This document shows, one piece after another, positions 8,272 to 17,629 of a DNA stretch of 64,000 nucleotides (positions are counted from its first letter, which is position 1; each line of letters starts with the position of its first letter). A program made the translations under genes and the position numbers. Below the pieces are notes generated by a model. The model did no database searches and was not told where the DNA came from. It worked only from the letters and a program-made list of their open reading frames with translations. This DNA comes from Bacillus sp. (in: firmicutes) (GTDB taxonomy: Bacteria; Bacillota; Bacilli; Bacillales; JACDOC01), in contig JACDOC010000003.1 in NCBI GenBank assembly GCA_017656295.1, positions 174,968 through 238,967 of the forward strand, given 5' to 3'.

Positions 8272-8877
8272 TCACTTTTTTGAGGGAAATGCTAGTCTGT
8301 TTTTTAATGCGTAATGCATTTTTAGTACTTCCTCGTCGTCTGATCCATGAACCATCCAAATATTAGCTCCCGTTTCAGCAAATGGATCGAGGGTGAACTC
8401 AAACATCATCATCCCCATGACAAAGCCTTTTCCACATGGACGGTAAGAAATTTTTCCTTTTTGTAAGTAGGAATGTATTTTTTTATTTAATTGTATAGAA
8501 ATTGGTTGAATCGACGGAGTCACAGCATACGACTTTAACACATGTCCATTCATTAAACTCCAGCCCTTACCGTAATAATGCCATATAGAATGATGCTTAG
8601 GAGAAACGTAAGCAAAATGGTCCTTCCCATAAACCTTTGGTTCATAAAATACGAACAATTTGACTAACTTCATTTCTTCCTCTCGATTAACTATTGGAAT
8701 TTGAATCCAATCAATACCAACCGATCTGTACTCTTTTATAAAACCAAAGGTGACTCCTCCTACGCTCTCCTCTTGATGAACCGGTTCTTCTACACAGCGA
8801 TATTCCCCGTTCACCCAAAGCACAATCAACGGGTTGATGGTCTCAGGCACAATACGTAACGTTTCTATATTTTTCAT
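8272..8877 (-). CDS. Unrecognised protein in the GT4/DUF4912 cassette, 201 aa
   Basis: I do not recognise the family. The protein is soluble, without signal peptide or membrane helix, beta-rich with many aromatic residues (YYGKGWSLMNG, GANIWMVHG), which is reminiscent of carbohydrate-binding folds but is only an impression. It lies 35 bases downstream of the glycosyltransferase gene on the same strand with no terminator between, so it is probably co-transcribed and functionally linked. Confidence 0.65.
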   Translation of the reverse strand: MKNIETLRIVPETINPLIVLWVNGEYRCVEEPVHQEESVGGVTFGFIKEYRSVGIDWIQIPIVNREEEMKLVKLFVFYEPKVYGKDHFAYVSPKHHSIWHYYGKGWSLMNGHVLKSYAVTPSIQPISIQLNKKIHSYLQKGKISYRPCGKGFVMGMMMFEFTLDPFAETGANIWMVHGSDDEEVLKMHYALKNRLAFPSKK

Positions 8878-8912
8878 TCGGCGTCATCCTTAATTTATTT
8901 TTTTACAATCAA

Positions 8913-11237
8913 TCACTGACCAGTACCTTCATTTAGCTGTGCTTCTATTTGAATGTCTTTCATGATACGAACCGTTTCTTCTGCAATTCGGTCCCAACGG
9001 TACAAATGTGACGCAACTTCTTTTCCGTTAAGCGCTAATTTATGAGCTAATCTGCCGTTTGATAGGAGGCGTTGTAAACAGTTTACAAGGCTTTCAGGAT
9101 GATTCGGTTCCATAAATAATCCTGATACACCTTCTTGCACAATTCCTTTAAAACCACCTGTTTTCGACACTATAATCGGTACTTGAGCCGCCATAGCTTC
9201 AATAGCTACAATTCCAAAAGGTTCATACGTACTTGGAAACACGGAAGCATAGCTGCTTGCTAGAAGAGCGTTTCGCTCTAATTCGTTGATATATCCAACA
9301 AAATGGACATGTTCAGCAATTCCTTTTTCTCGTACCATTTGTCGATAAATTTCAAGTAGCGGTCCTGTTCCCCCTATGACAAAAACAATATCGAGACGGT
9401 CGGCTATTAGTTTTTGGGCTGCTTCAATTAGTGTGTCAAACCCTTTTTCTTTTACCATTCGTCCAAACGATGAGATGATTTTTTTTCCTTTAGGAACGAG
9501 AGAAAACTTCTCCAATTGTTCAATTCGGAAAGCGGCTTGTAATTCATCTACATATACTCCGTTTGGAACGACAGATACTTCTTTCTCTTGAAGAGAAAAA
9601 ATTTGTTGAACTTCGTCTTTCATAAATTCGCTACATACGATTAGATGATGGGAAGCTTGAATCAACTCTTCTTCCGCTTGATGGATAAACGATTGAAGTG
9701 AGGTATATATACCTTGATTTCGCCCAAATTCTGTTGAATGAATCGTTGATAGTAAAGGAAGTGAAAATTTATTCTTTAATACTTGAGCAGCGGTTCCCAC
9801 CATCCAGTCGTGTGCATGGATGACATCAATTTTCTCTTTTTGAAGAATAGAGGTCGCTTTGATAACAAGTGCTTGGTTTAACATCCCTACCCATTTTTTA
9901 AAATCTGCCTCTACTACATGCAACGGTATGACCCGATGGACATGGACCCCATTGACAAGTTCTTCTGCTGGTAAAGAATGTTTATTGGCAGTAACAACAT
10001 GAACCCGTATGCCTTTCTTTACTAACGATTGGCTTAAATCATAGACGTGACGAGCGAGACCCCCTATTGTATTTGGAGGAAACTCCCAGCTTAACATAAG
10101 AACAGAGAATGGATGGTTTGTTTTTGGCTCTTTCCGTCCTCTTCGATTGATTTTTCGCGGTTGTTCTTTACCAAAAGCAAATAATCCTTCACGATATTTT
10201 AGAAAATGGGAGTTAATATGTTGATTTTCAAGCTGGTCCTTTAATTGCATAAATGATTCTTCAAATTGACGAATCAATGGTTCTACATAAGCAGGCGGCT
10301 CCTTTAAAGCTAACAAATGCAAATACATCATCCACTCTTTTTGTAGTTGCTTTCGAACCCGATCAACCATTGAATGGCCGCTATTTTGTAATAATGAAAG
10401 GATGTGCTCCATCCTATGAGCTGTTTTTAGTTTTGATAAAACGTGCTCTTCAACGATCGACCGCTCTTGTTCCATTTGCTCATACGTAAACGGGAAGTGA
10501 ACAATGTGTTGCCATGACTGTTCGTTAGAATAGGTTAAAGAGGACGTTTCATTTTGTAAAACCGACCATTCCCCTTTTACGGTATACCGTTTCACTTTTC
10601 GTTCATTCGCTATGTCTTCCTCTTTTTTACCCACAGGAATGACTACCCATCCGTAAGGAGTGATTCTTCCCTGTTTTTGTCCCGGTACTTCCATTAAAAA
10701 TGTTCCACGAATTCCTTTTTGCAATAAATATCGCTCAAGTCCAGGTACGTAGGCCATCGAAGGTAACCACAGCCAAGCTGGTTGCTCTTTAACGTATTGT
10801 TGCCATATGGAAATGGTCATATCTACTTGTAGTGTGAGTCCATAGTGAGTTCGTAAAAGTGGAAGAGGAAAATCGCTCACTATAGTTGGTAGTAAGATTA
10901 ATTGGTTCTTTCGTTGGTACGACTGAATGATTTTCGTTATTGATTGATCGTATTTTAACCAAATATACAACCATTCCCTTTTTCTTTCGTCTTTGGCATA
11001 TTCGTTGAGGATATGAGTCATTCCCTCTTGAAATTCTTTGGATTCAAAAAGTGACAAAAAAAGAGGATTTAATACAACGATATGACAGGGAGATGGAGAT
11101 TGTTCCAAATGTTCTATGATACTAAACCATTGTTGGGCATGCCAATGCATGTAATGGATTCCGTCTTGTTGTTTTAATAGCCTTAAAGGAATGTACGGAA
11201 TGGATGGTTTCCATACAAGAGGAACTTCATTTACCAT
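8913..11237 (-). CDS. Degenerate GH57-like domain fused to GT4 glycosyltransferase
   Basis: This 774-residue, apparently cytosolic two-part protein has a C-terminal half (about 376-774) that is a GT-B fold family 4 glycosyltransferase: GGLARH loop (392-397), HAHDW (474-478), VVPNGV (557-562), GRMVKEKG (592-599), and the EPFGIVAIE donor motif (672-680). The N-terminal half (about 1-350) resembles GH57/DUF1957 glucanases: LWLPSMAYVPGLERYL aligns with their WLPEC.Y.PGL motif, but the catalytic Glu is Ser160, and no HxH motif is visible. It follows the DUF4912 gene by 12 bases. In B. subtilis a shorter yqgM glycosyltransferase occupies this position. The product is presumably an alpha-linked polysaccharide or glycoconjugate; donor and acceptor are unknown. 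Confidence 0.85.
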   Translation of the reverse strand: MVNEVPLVWKPSIPYIPLRLLKQQDGIHYMHWHAQQWFSIIEHLEQSPSPCHIVVLNPLFLSLFESKEFQEGMTHILNEYAKDERKREWLYIWLKYDQSITKIIQSYQRKNQLILLPTIVSDFPLPLLRTHYGLTLQVDMTISIWQQYVKEQPAWLWLPSMAYVPGLERYLLQKGIRGTFLMEVPGQKQGRITPYGWVVIPVGKKEEDIANERKVKRYTVKGEWSVLQNETSSLTYSNEQSWQHIVHFPFTYEQMEQERSIVEEHVLSKLKTAHRMEHILSLLQNSGHSMVDRVRKQLQKEWMMYLHLLALKEPPAYVEPLIRQFEESFMQLKDQLENQHINSHFLKYREGLFAFGKEQPRKINRRGRKEPKTNHPFSVLMLSWEFPPNTIGGLARHVYDLSQSLVKKGIRVHVVTANKHSLPAEELVNGVHVHRVIPLHVVEADFKKWVGMLNQALVIKATSILQKEKIDVIHAHDWMVGTAAQVLKNKFSLPLLSTIHSTEFGRNQGIYTSLQSFIHQAEEELIQASHHLIVCSEFMKDEVQQIFSLQEKEVSVVPNGVYVDELQAAFRIEQLEKFSLVPKGKKIISSFGRMVKEKGFDTLIEAAQKLIADRLDIVFVIGGTGPLLEIYRQMVREKGIAEHVHFVGYINELERNALLASSYASVFPSTYEPFGIVAIEAMAAQVPIIVSKTGGFKGIVQEGVSGLFMEPNHPESLVNCLQRLLSNGRLAHKLALNGKEVASHLYRWDRIAEETVRIMKDIQIEAQLNEGTGQ

Positions 11238-11249
11238 AATACCCCTCCA

Positions 11250-11906
11250 CTAATTATTTATATAGTACGAATAAACTGAAACGTGCTCAACCCATTTCGG
11301 CTGCTGGTCTTCACCGCGGACATAGCGTCGAATATTTTGCTGAAACTCATCTGGCATAGCCTCATTCATCAATGGAACATGAATCGTATTTGATCGGAGA
11401 AGTGGAAGAAAATCGTGATGATGTTTTAATCCAAGTTCGACGCAGTAACACCGGTTTCCCTTTAACCCTTTGAGCATCCATTCTTCACAATGTGGAGGAA
11501 TCGGTATTTCAAAAATGGAATGAGCATTAGAGCCATTGAAATGAATGTTTGTTACGTCGTAAACACGGAGGCACAATTTTTTCTCATTACTTAACTCACG
11601 ATAATAAAGCGCTACGGTATCCCAAACTTCGTTAGAGATACTCCAGTAAACAAAAGCTTTCGTTGGTTGAATGAGTGTTAAAAACATATCATTTGTTTCC
11701 GAGAAGAATTGAAAGGTCGGGAAATGGTCTGCAGGAGTATTGACTTTCGCGGTCCGTTTTTGGTCATCAATAGAATCAAGTTGAATTTTTCCTTCTTTGT
11801 ATTTTTTCCATTGATATTGAACTTTCCCTACCGTTGTATTTAATTCCTTTGCAATTTTTCGAAATGATAGACCTCGCTTTCTTAAGTCAATAATTTGTTC
11901 AATCAC
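11250..11906 (-). CDS. HTH-DUF4912 domain protein
   Basis: Residues about 5-38 (LRKRGLSFRKIAKELN) form a helix-turn-helix resembling resolvase/transposase HTHs. Residues about 65-190 match the DUF4912 family (MFLTLIQPTKAFVYWSIS, LRVYDVT, CYCVELGL). DUF4912 proteins are commonly found next to GH57/GT4 glycosyltransferases in Firmicutes. The domain resembles a carbohydrate-binding module, so the gene could encode a sugar-sensing regulator of the cassette; that is inference. It is the first gene of the minus-strand cassette and diverges from the 117-aa gene across 219 bases. Confidence 0.8.
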   Translation of the reverse strand: MIEQIIDLRKRGLSFRKIAKELNTTVGKVQYQWKKYKEGKIQLDSIDDQKRTAKVNTPADHFPTFQFFSETNDMFLTLIQPTKAFVYWSISNEVWDTVALYYRELSNEKKLCLRVYDVTNIHFNGSNAHSIFEIPIPPHCEEWMLKGLKGNRCYCVELGLKHHHDFLPLLRSNTIHVPLMNEAMPDEFQQNIRRYVRGEDQQPKWVEHVSVYSYYINN

Positions 11907-12125
11907 TGTAAGTCACCTCATATAAAATTATAAATATATGAATCAAGTGAAAAATTATGACAATTCTTTCTTTGTTTATCGTAACATTGATAGGTTAAAA
12001 GGACAATAAACGCATTTTGTCGGATTATGTATGATTTTCTTATGATCGATTTCACACTTCTGTCCCTTTTGGTTGTAAGCTATAATATAGGTAGCAAAAG
12101 TTGTATAATACAGGAGTGAAGTCAT

Positions 12126-12479
12126 TTGGAAACCGTTTTAATCATCCTTATTTCCATTTCGATCGCTTTGTTCATTTTGTCATTTTTCCAAAAAGATCGG
12201 ACAAAGCAATTGGAGAAAGAGTTTGAAGAATTCACCCTATCTGTAATTCAAGAACAATACCAAATGAAAAAAAGATTAAAAGTATTAGAAGAGGAATTAT
12301 TAATTCAAGAAGAAACGTCACCGTTCAGGGCTGTTCCAAAGAAAAGGCCGCAAGTGCATGAAGTAGTAAAAAATCAAGTGCTCGCCCTGCACCGTCAAGG
12401 GCTAAGCTTAGACCAAATTGCCAAACAATCAGCGCTCTCTTTGCAAGAGGTATATCAAATCATCGAATCGCATAGATAG
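12126..12479 (+). CDS. yqzD: Membrane-anchored coiled-coil/HTH-like protein (YqzD-like)
   Basis: The 117-residue protein has an N-terminal membrane helix (about 3-21), a charged coiled coil (25-60) and a C-terminal segment resembling an HTH (NQVLALHRQGLSLDQIAKQS, about 85-105). The start is TTG at 12126 with AGGAG 8 bases upstream. It is followed 12 bases later by the YceG-like gene. Location and size match B. subtilis yqzD. Function is unknown. Confidence 0.75.
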   Translation: METVLIILISISIALFILSFFQKDRTKQLEKEFEEFTLSVIQEQYQMKKRLKVLEEELLIQEETSPFRAVPKKRPQVHEVVKNQVLALHRQGLSLDQIAKQSALSLQEVYQIIESHR

Positions 12480-12491
12480 GATGTTGAGAAC

Positions 12492-12935
12492 ATGGATCGA
12501 AAAGTAACAAGAGCATTTGCAGCAGGACTATTCGTATCATCCTTAACCATCTATGGCTACCATACATTTTTCAACTCACCGAGTACGAAAGAAAATACTG
12601 TCGAAACATTTGTCAAAAAAGAAACGTATGATGAACTCGAACAGTCATACGAAACCTTAAAAATTGATTATGAACAGACCCAACAAAAAGTTAAACAGCT
12701 GCAAGAAGAGACAAATAAAATAGAAAAACAATTGGTGTACATTCTTGAAATAACACAAGGAATGACTCCATCAGACATAAGTGACAAACTAGAAAAAGCC
12801 GGCATTATAGAAGATGGAGGGTCTTTTACGAAATTCTTGGTTGAAAAAGGCTACCATCGAACAATACAAATCGGTACATATAAAATAACGAACGACATGA
12901 CCTTCGAACAAATTGCAGGGGAAATTTCAAGTTAA
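12492..12935 (+). CDS. yqzC: YceG/MltG-like small membrane protein (YqzC-like)
   Basis: The 147-residue protein has an N-terminal membrane helix (about 8-25), a coiled coil (45-85) and a C-terminal domain (ISDKLEKAGII, IGTYKITNDMTFEQIAGEI) resembling the LysM-like substrate module of MltG/YceG. The catalytic transglycosylase domain of MltG, with its Glu, is absent, so it cannot be a full lytic transglycosylase. It probably acts at the cell surface. It is the second gene of a two-gene plus-strand operon. Confidence 0.75.
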   Translation: MDRKVTRAFAAGLFVSSLTIYGYHTFFNSPSTKENTVETFVKKETYDELEQSYETLKIDYEQTQQKVKQLQEETNKIEKQLVYILEITQGMTPSDISDKLEKAGIIEDGGSFTKFLVEKGYHRTIQIGTYKITNDMTFEQIAGEISS

Positions 12936-13120
12936 TATCACAAGGTAAGGGGGATGCATTTTTTTGAGTACTTTTTCCGATAGAAAAATACTACTATCAA
13001 TCATTTGAAGTTTACACTGTTGCCAGACGAACCGCTATGTTGTGAAAAAAATAAACATATCCGTTAAATTCTCGGTAACCGCTATACCATTTCGTCAAAA
13101 CCTAATGAACCTTCAAATAC

Positions 13121-13160
13121 AAAAAACCGGATGAACTTAACTAGTTCATCCGGTTTTTTT
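13121..13160. terminator. Bidirectional terminator between yqzC and phoU
   Basis: AAAAAACCGGATGAAC pairs with GTTCATCCGGTTTTTT around a short loop, a very strong hairpin with A/T runs on both sides. It lies 3 bases after the phoU stop. Confidence 0.92.
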
Positions 13161-13163
13161 AAT

Positions 13164-13823
13164 TCAGTTATTTAAATCGTAGTGACGTCCTTTTACTAAA
13201 TAGAAGATGCTTTCCGTAATGTTTGTGACATGGTCAGCCGTGCGCTCTAAATAACGACAGATGAATGAAAGCTGCGTAATTTGTTCGATTTTTTCTGGCA
13301 TTTGATGTGTATATGAAAGTAACTCTTGAATGGTTTGACCATATAAGGAATCGACTTTATCGTCCATTTCCGCTACCTGCTTTGCTTTCACGATATCTTC
13401 TTCTTCGAATGCCTTCATTGTTAATTCAATCATAGATGAGGCAATTTGATGCATTTTTTTAATATGGTCAATCGGTTTGATTAACGGCTCGTTTCCAATG
13501 CGAATCGTTGATTTTGCGATATTTACCGCAAAATCGGCAATGCGCTCTAAATCGCTTGCGATTTTTACGGCCACCATAATACGACGTAAGTCAATAGCCA
13601 CCGGTTGCTGTTTCGCAATTAAAAGAATTGCAAAATCATTAATTTCTTCCTCTAATTTATCTACTTTCGCATCTTCTTCCATAATACGTAACGCATCGTC
13701 AATATTTTGTTGTTCTAGTGCCACGATTGCTCGATTTAAGGCGTTTAAGGCATACTCACCGAGTTCGACTAACTTATCTTTAAGTTCTTGTAAATCGTAT
13801 TGAAACTTTTCCCGTACACCCAT
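13164..13823 (-). CDS. phoU: Phosphate transport regulator PhoU
   Basis: This 219-residue all-alpha protein contains two PhoU repeats (DLERIADFAVNIAK about 90-105 and LERTADHVTNI near 192-203), each with the metal-binding ExxxD pattern. PhoU couples PstB to the PhoR kinase and limits phosphate uptake. It is the last gene of the pst operon, 24 bases after pstB. B. subtilis itself has a second pstB here rather than phoU, as I recall. Confidence 0.95.
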   Translation of the reverse strand: MGVREKFQYDLQELKDKLVELGEYALNALNRAIVALEQQNIDDALRIMEEDAKVDKLEEEINDFAILLIAKQQPVAIDLRRIMVAVKIASDLERIADFAVNIAKSTIRIGNEPLIKPIDHIKKMHQIASSMIELTMKAFEEEDIVKAKQVAEMDDKVDSLYGQTIQELLSYTHQMPEKIEQITQLSFICRYLERTADHVTNITESIFYLVKGRHYDLNN

Positions 13824-13847
13824 GATTGCTTCCCCCCCTTATACAAA

Positions 13848-14672
13848 TTATCCGAATCGTCCTGTAATGTAGTCTTCCGTACGCTTGTCGGAAGGATTGG
13901 AGAAGATTTTATCAGTTTTATCATATTCTACTACTTCTCCGTTTAGGAAGAAAGCCGTTTTATCAGAAATACGCGCCGCTTGCTGCATGTTGTGTGTAAC
14001 GATAATGATACTGTAGTCTTTTTTCAATTCTTGAACGAGTTCTTCTACTTTTAATGTAGAAATTGGGTCAAGTGCCGATGTTGGTTCGTCCATTAAAATA
14101 ACGTCAGGCTCAATGGCTAAACAGCGAGCAATACATAAACGTTGTTGCTGACCACCGGATAATCCGTACGCATTTTGATGTAAGCGATCTTTTACTTCGT
14201 CCCAAATCGCTGCACCACGTAAGCTTTTCTCTACAATTTCATCAAGAATTTTTTTATTACGGATTCCGTGAATACGTGGACCATACGCGATATTGTCATA
14301 AATAGATTTAGGGAATGGATTTGGTTTTTGGAAAACCATTCCTACTTTCGTGCGTAACTCTTCCACACGATAGTCTTTATCAAAAATGTTCCGCCCACGA
14401 TAACGAATTTCCCCGGACGTTTTCACGTTTGGTACAAGTTCAATCATGCGGTTTAATGTTTTGATGTAAGTTGATTTACCACATCCAGATGGACCGATAA
14501 TCGCTGTTACTTCGTTTTCCATTACGTCTAAATCAATATTTTTTAACGCGTGGTGATTTCCGTACCAAAGGTTTAATTGCTTTGTTTCATAAATCGGCTT
14601 TTTCACAACTTTCTTTTCTTCCTTATGCTCTTTTGTTACTTCTTCCTTTTTCTTTACTAACGTGATTTCCAT
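13848..14672 (-). CDS. pstB: Phosphate ABC transporter ATP-binding protein PstB
   Basis: The ATPase of the high-affinity phosphate importer. Walker [10 protein letters not shown], signature LSGGQQQR, Walker [13 protein letters not shown] and the switch His in VTHN are all present. The N-terminal 20 residues are unusually Lys/Glu-rich. Longest frame starts at 14690, but that ATG overlaps the GGGAGG SD, which stands 8 bases before ATG 14672; the 274-residue version is preferred. Confidence 0.96.
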   Translation of the reverse strand: MEITLVKKKEEVTKEHKEEKKVVKKPIYETKQLNLWYGNHHALKNIDLDVMENEVTAIIGPSGCGKSTYIKTLNRMIELVPNVKTSGEIRYRGRNIFDKDYRVEELRTKVGMVFQKPNPFPKSIYDNIAYGPRIHGIRNKKILDEIVEKSLRGAAIWDEVKDRLHQNAYGLSGGQQQRLCIARCLAIEPDVILMDEPTSALDPISTLKVEELVQELKKDYSIIIVTHNMQQAARISDKTAFFLNGEVVEYDKTDKIFSNPSDKRTEDYITGRFG

Positions 14673-14703
14673 GTTGAAAACCTCCCTCATCCAATCGAAA
14701 AAA

Positions 14704-15582
14704 TTAATAACGGTTTTGGAATTTGTTTCGGATCAATACCGCAATCGAGTTCATAACAATTAACAATCCTAATAAAACGATAATACCGGTTGCCGCTAAG
14801 GCATGGAATTCTTCTTGAGGTCGACTCGTCCAGTTGTAAATTTGCATCGGTAATGCCGTAAACGTATCAAGCACACCCTTCGGTAAGAAGGCTAAGAACG
14901 TTGGAACACCAATAACGACTAGCGGAGCGGTTTCACCAATCGCACGGGATAAAGCTAAAATGCTACCTGTTAAAATTCCTGGAATAGCTGCTGGTAAAAC
15001 AACACGTAAAATGGTTTGCCATTTCGTTGCCCCCATTCCGTAAGAGGCTTCTCGTAACTCTTTTGGTACAGAACGAATGGCTTCTTGGCTCGCGACAATG
15101 ATAACTGGAAGTATTAACAAACTCATTGTTAAACCAGCGGCCAAAACACTGTTTCCTAACATAAAAGCCCGTACAAAAATGGTTAAACCAAGTAATCCGA
15201 ACACTACGGAAGGAACTCCAGCTAAGTTAGAAATGTTCACTTGAATAAAGTTCGTCACTTTATTTTTCGGTGCATACTCTTCCAAATAAATCGCCGTTCC
15301 CACTCCTAAAATGAAGGAAACAGGAGCCACAACAGCCATCAACCAAATGGAGCCAATTAATGCTGCTTTAATTCCGGCCTTCTCTGGAAAACGTGAAGGG
15401 AAGTTTTGAAAGAATCCCCAATCGAGATATCCAATTCCTTGAGTGAATATCCGATATAGAAGGATAGCAAGAACGATTAATCCGAATGTTGTCGCAACGA
15501 AAAATATTCCTCGAAAAATGTTGTTCGTGAGAATTCGCGAAGACATTCTCTCAACAACTGTTGAATGATCCACGTATTTCAT
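14704..15582 (-). CDS. pstA: Phosphate ABC transporter permease PstA
   Basis: This 292-residue permease has six membrane segments and the binding-protein-dependent EAA loop ([19 protein letters not shown], about 178-196). It forms the membrane channel with PstC. Its ATG shares the A of the pstC stop codon (TAATG), indicating translational coupling; AGGGAGG stands 7 bases upstream. Confidence 0.96.
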   Translation of the reverse strand: MKYVDHSTVVERMSSRILTNNIFRGIFFVATTFGLIVLAILLYRIFTQGIGYLDWGFFQNFPSRFPEKAGIKAALIGSIWLMAVVAPVSFILGVGTAIYLEEYAPKNKVTNFIQVNISNLAGVPSVVFGLLGLTIFVRAFMLGNSVLAAGLTMSLLILPVIIVASQEAIRSVPKELREASYGMGATKWQTILRVVLPAAIPGILTGSILALSRAIGETAPLVVIGVPTFLAFLPKGVLDTFTALPMQIYNWTSRPQEEFHALAATGIIVLLGLLIVMNSIAVLIRNKFQNRY

Positions 15583-16517
15583 TAATATTCCTCCCTAAAG
15601 CGCTTAGCAATGTATTGTGCTAACAAGTTCATCGCTAACGTAAAAATAAACAGAGTCATTCCTACAGCATAAATACTGTAGTAAATCGTTGTGCCGTATC
15701 CAGCATCACCTGTACTTACTTGCACGATATATGCAGTCATCGTTTGTAACGAGCTCGTAATGTCCCAAGATAGATTTGGTGTTGACCCAGCTGCGACTGA
15801 AACAATCATTGTTTCACCAATCGCACGTGAAATCGCCAGTACGATTGAAGCGACAATACCCGATACAGCTGCAGGTAAGACAACTTTCATCGTCACTTCA
15901 AACTTCGTAGCACCAAGAGCTAGTGCTCCTTCACGAATGGCTTTTGGCACAGATGACATGGCATCCTCTGATAGGGAGGCGATCATTGGAATAATCATGA
16001 TTCCGATGACAATTCCTGGGCTTAAGGCGTTAAAAATTTCTAACGAAGGTATAAGTTCTCGTAAAACTGGTGTTACAAAGGTTAACGCAAAAAACCCGTA
16101 TACGATTGTCGGAATTCCTGCTAATACTTCTAAAACTGGCTTTATCGTCCGTCTCGTTTTTTCGGATGCATACTCACTCAAGAAAATGGCAGATGCTATC
16201 CCGATTGGTACCGCAACTAACGTCGCAATAACCGTAATTTTTAACGTTCCAGTAACGAGTGGAAGAATTCCGTATGATGCTTGTTCTTCAGAGAACGGAT
16301 ACCATTCCTTTGAAGTTAAAAACTCAACAATGGAAACTCGTTCGAAAAACGTAAGTGTTTCTTTAAATAATGTAAATAAAATGCCGATCGTTGTTATGAC
16401 TGAGACAGTTGCAATACAGAACAAGATGATTGGAACGAGTTTTTCAAATTGTTGAAGCTTGTTCTTTTTTCGATTTTGTTCAATCATTTCTTGGATTGAA
16501 ACCTTTGGTGTTGCCAT
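15582..16517 (-). CDS. pstC: Phosphate ABC transporter permease PstC
   Basis: This 311-residue permease has an extended cytosolic N terminus, six membrane segments and an EAA loop (REGALALGATKFEVTMKVVL). It partners PstA. The longest frame begins at 16541 without a Shine-Dalgarno; AAAGGGG lies 10 bases before ATG 16517 (MATPKVS), which is preferred. A perfect hairpin separates it from pstS. Confidence 0.96.
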   Translation of the reverse strand: MATPKVSIQEMIEQNRKKNKLQQFEKLVPIILFCIATVSVITTIGILFTLFKETLTFFERVSIVEFLTSKEWYPFSEEQASYGILPLVTGTLKITVIATLVAVPIGIASAIFLSEYASEKTRRTIKPVLEVLAGIPTIVYGFFALTFVTPVLRELIPSLEIFNALSPGIVIGIMIIPMIASLSEDAMSSVPKAIREGALALGATKFEVTMKVVLPAAVSGIVASIVLAISRAIGETMIVSVAAGSTPNLSWDITSSLQTMTAYIVQVSTGDAGYGTTIYYSIYAVGMTLFIFTLAMNLLAQYIAKRFREEY

Positions 16518-16548
16518 TTTTTGAAAACCCCTTTCATCCACATGGCAA

Positions 16549-16579
16549 GATGAGAAGCAAACGTTACCTGCTTCTCATC
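16549..16579 (-). promoter_or_regulatory. Intercistronic hairpin between pstS and pstC
   Basis: GATGAGAAGCA and TGCTTCTCATC form a perfect 11-bp stem with a 9-base loop, 21 bases after the pstS stop. No T run follows on the minus strand, so it is more likely an mRNA-stabilising or processing element than a full terminator. Confidence 0.8.
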
Positions 16580-16599
16580 CATTTTCGTTTTAGTTTGTA

Positions 16600-17568
16600 T
16601 TACTTAAGGCTTTCAAGAGTTTCAAGAGCCTTTTGATATTCTTCTTCAGGAAGTTTTACGTAGCCTACTTCTTCAGCAAGCACACTTGCATTTTCAAGAA
16701 CGAATTTTACGTAATCATATACGGCTTCGTCTTCAGCCACAGCAGAGTTTTTCACATAAGTGAATAGCGGACGTGATAGTGGGGAGTATTCTCCGCTTTC
16801 GATCGTTTCGTTGGTTGGCTCAACAGGACCATTTCCACCATCAATCGGAACAACTTTTAATTGATCTTTGTTTTCAAGGTAATACGCATATCCGAAATAA
16901 CCCATTGCGTTTTTGTCACCAACGACACCTTGTACAAGAACGTTGTCGTCTTCAGAAAGTGTAGCGCTTTTCGCGATTGGTTGCTCCTCAAGGACTACTT
17001 CATTAAAGTAGTCGTAAGTACCAGAGTCACTACCTGGAGAATAAAGTTTGATTTCTTCATCTGGCCACTCTGGACGGATGTCTGACCATTTTTTCACTGT
17101 TCCATCTTCAATCCAGATTTTTTGAAGTTCTTCAATCGTTAAGTAGTCCACCCAGTCATTTTCTTTGTTTACTACAACAGAAAGACCATCATATGCAAGT
17201 TTGAATTCTGTATAGTCGATTCCCTTTTCTTCTAATTCCGCTTTTTCAGAGTCTTTAATCGGACGAGAAGCGTTGGAAAGTTGAGTTTCACCTGCGATGA
17301 ATTTTTCAAATCCGCCACCCGTACCTGAGAAACCGACAGAAACTTTTACACCAGGTTGTTGGATCATATATTCTTCTGCTACTGCTTCCATGATTGGATA
17401 AACGGTTGATGAACCATCGATTTTTACAGTACCTTCTAATTGTTTTTGTTCTTGAGCTGCGTCAGAGCCTTCACCGTTTGTACCAGTATCTGCTCCGTTT
17501 CCGCATGCAGCGAATACTAAAGAGGTACCAATTGCTGCTGTTAGGGCTAAAAGCTTCATTTTTTTCAT
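16600..17568 (-). CDS. pstS: Phosphate-binding lipoprotein PstS
   Basis: This 322-residue extracellular phosphate receptor of the Pst importer has an N-terminal lipoprotein signal (MKKMKLLALTAAIGTSL) ending in the lipobox FAAC with Cys22, then an acidic Gly/Asn linker. Binding-loop motifs DGSSTVYPI (about 51-59) and SGTGGGFEKF are visible, plus PGSDSGTYDYF. GGGGG precedes the ATG by about 9 bases. First gene of the operon, directly under the Pho box. Confidence 0.97.
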   Translation of the reverse strand: MKKMKLLALTAAIGTSLVFAACGNGADTGTNGEGSDAAQEQKQLEGTVKIDGSSTVYPIMEAVAEEYMIQQPGVKVSVGFSGTGGGFEKFIAGETQLSNASRPIKDSEKAELEEKGIDYTEFKLAYDGLSVVVNKENDWVDYLTIEELQKIWIEDGTVKKWSDIRPEWPDEEIKLYSPGSDSGTYDYFNEVVLEEQPIAKSATLSEDDNVLVQGVVGDKNAMGYFGYAYYLENKDQLKVVPIDGGNGPVEPTNETIESGEYSPLSRPLFTYVKNSAVAEDEAVYDYVKFVLENASVLAEEVGYVKLPEEEYQKALETLESLK

Positions 17569-17629
17569 TCCGTAATTCCCCCTAGAATTTTTCGTTTGAT
17601 TGCTTACGTTTAAAATACTAATACATCTC

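Noticed and set aside
12492..12935. Full lytic transglycosylase MltG
   Set aside because: At 147 residues it has only the anchor, coiled coil and substrate-like module; the catalytic domain is missing.
15691..16455. 254-codon plus-strand open frame inside pstC
   Set aside because: It lies wholly antisense to a clear pstC gene, has no SD and no protein-like pattern; it is a codon-usage shadow.
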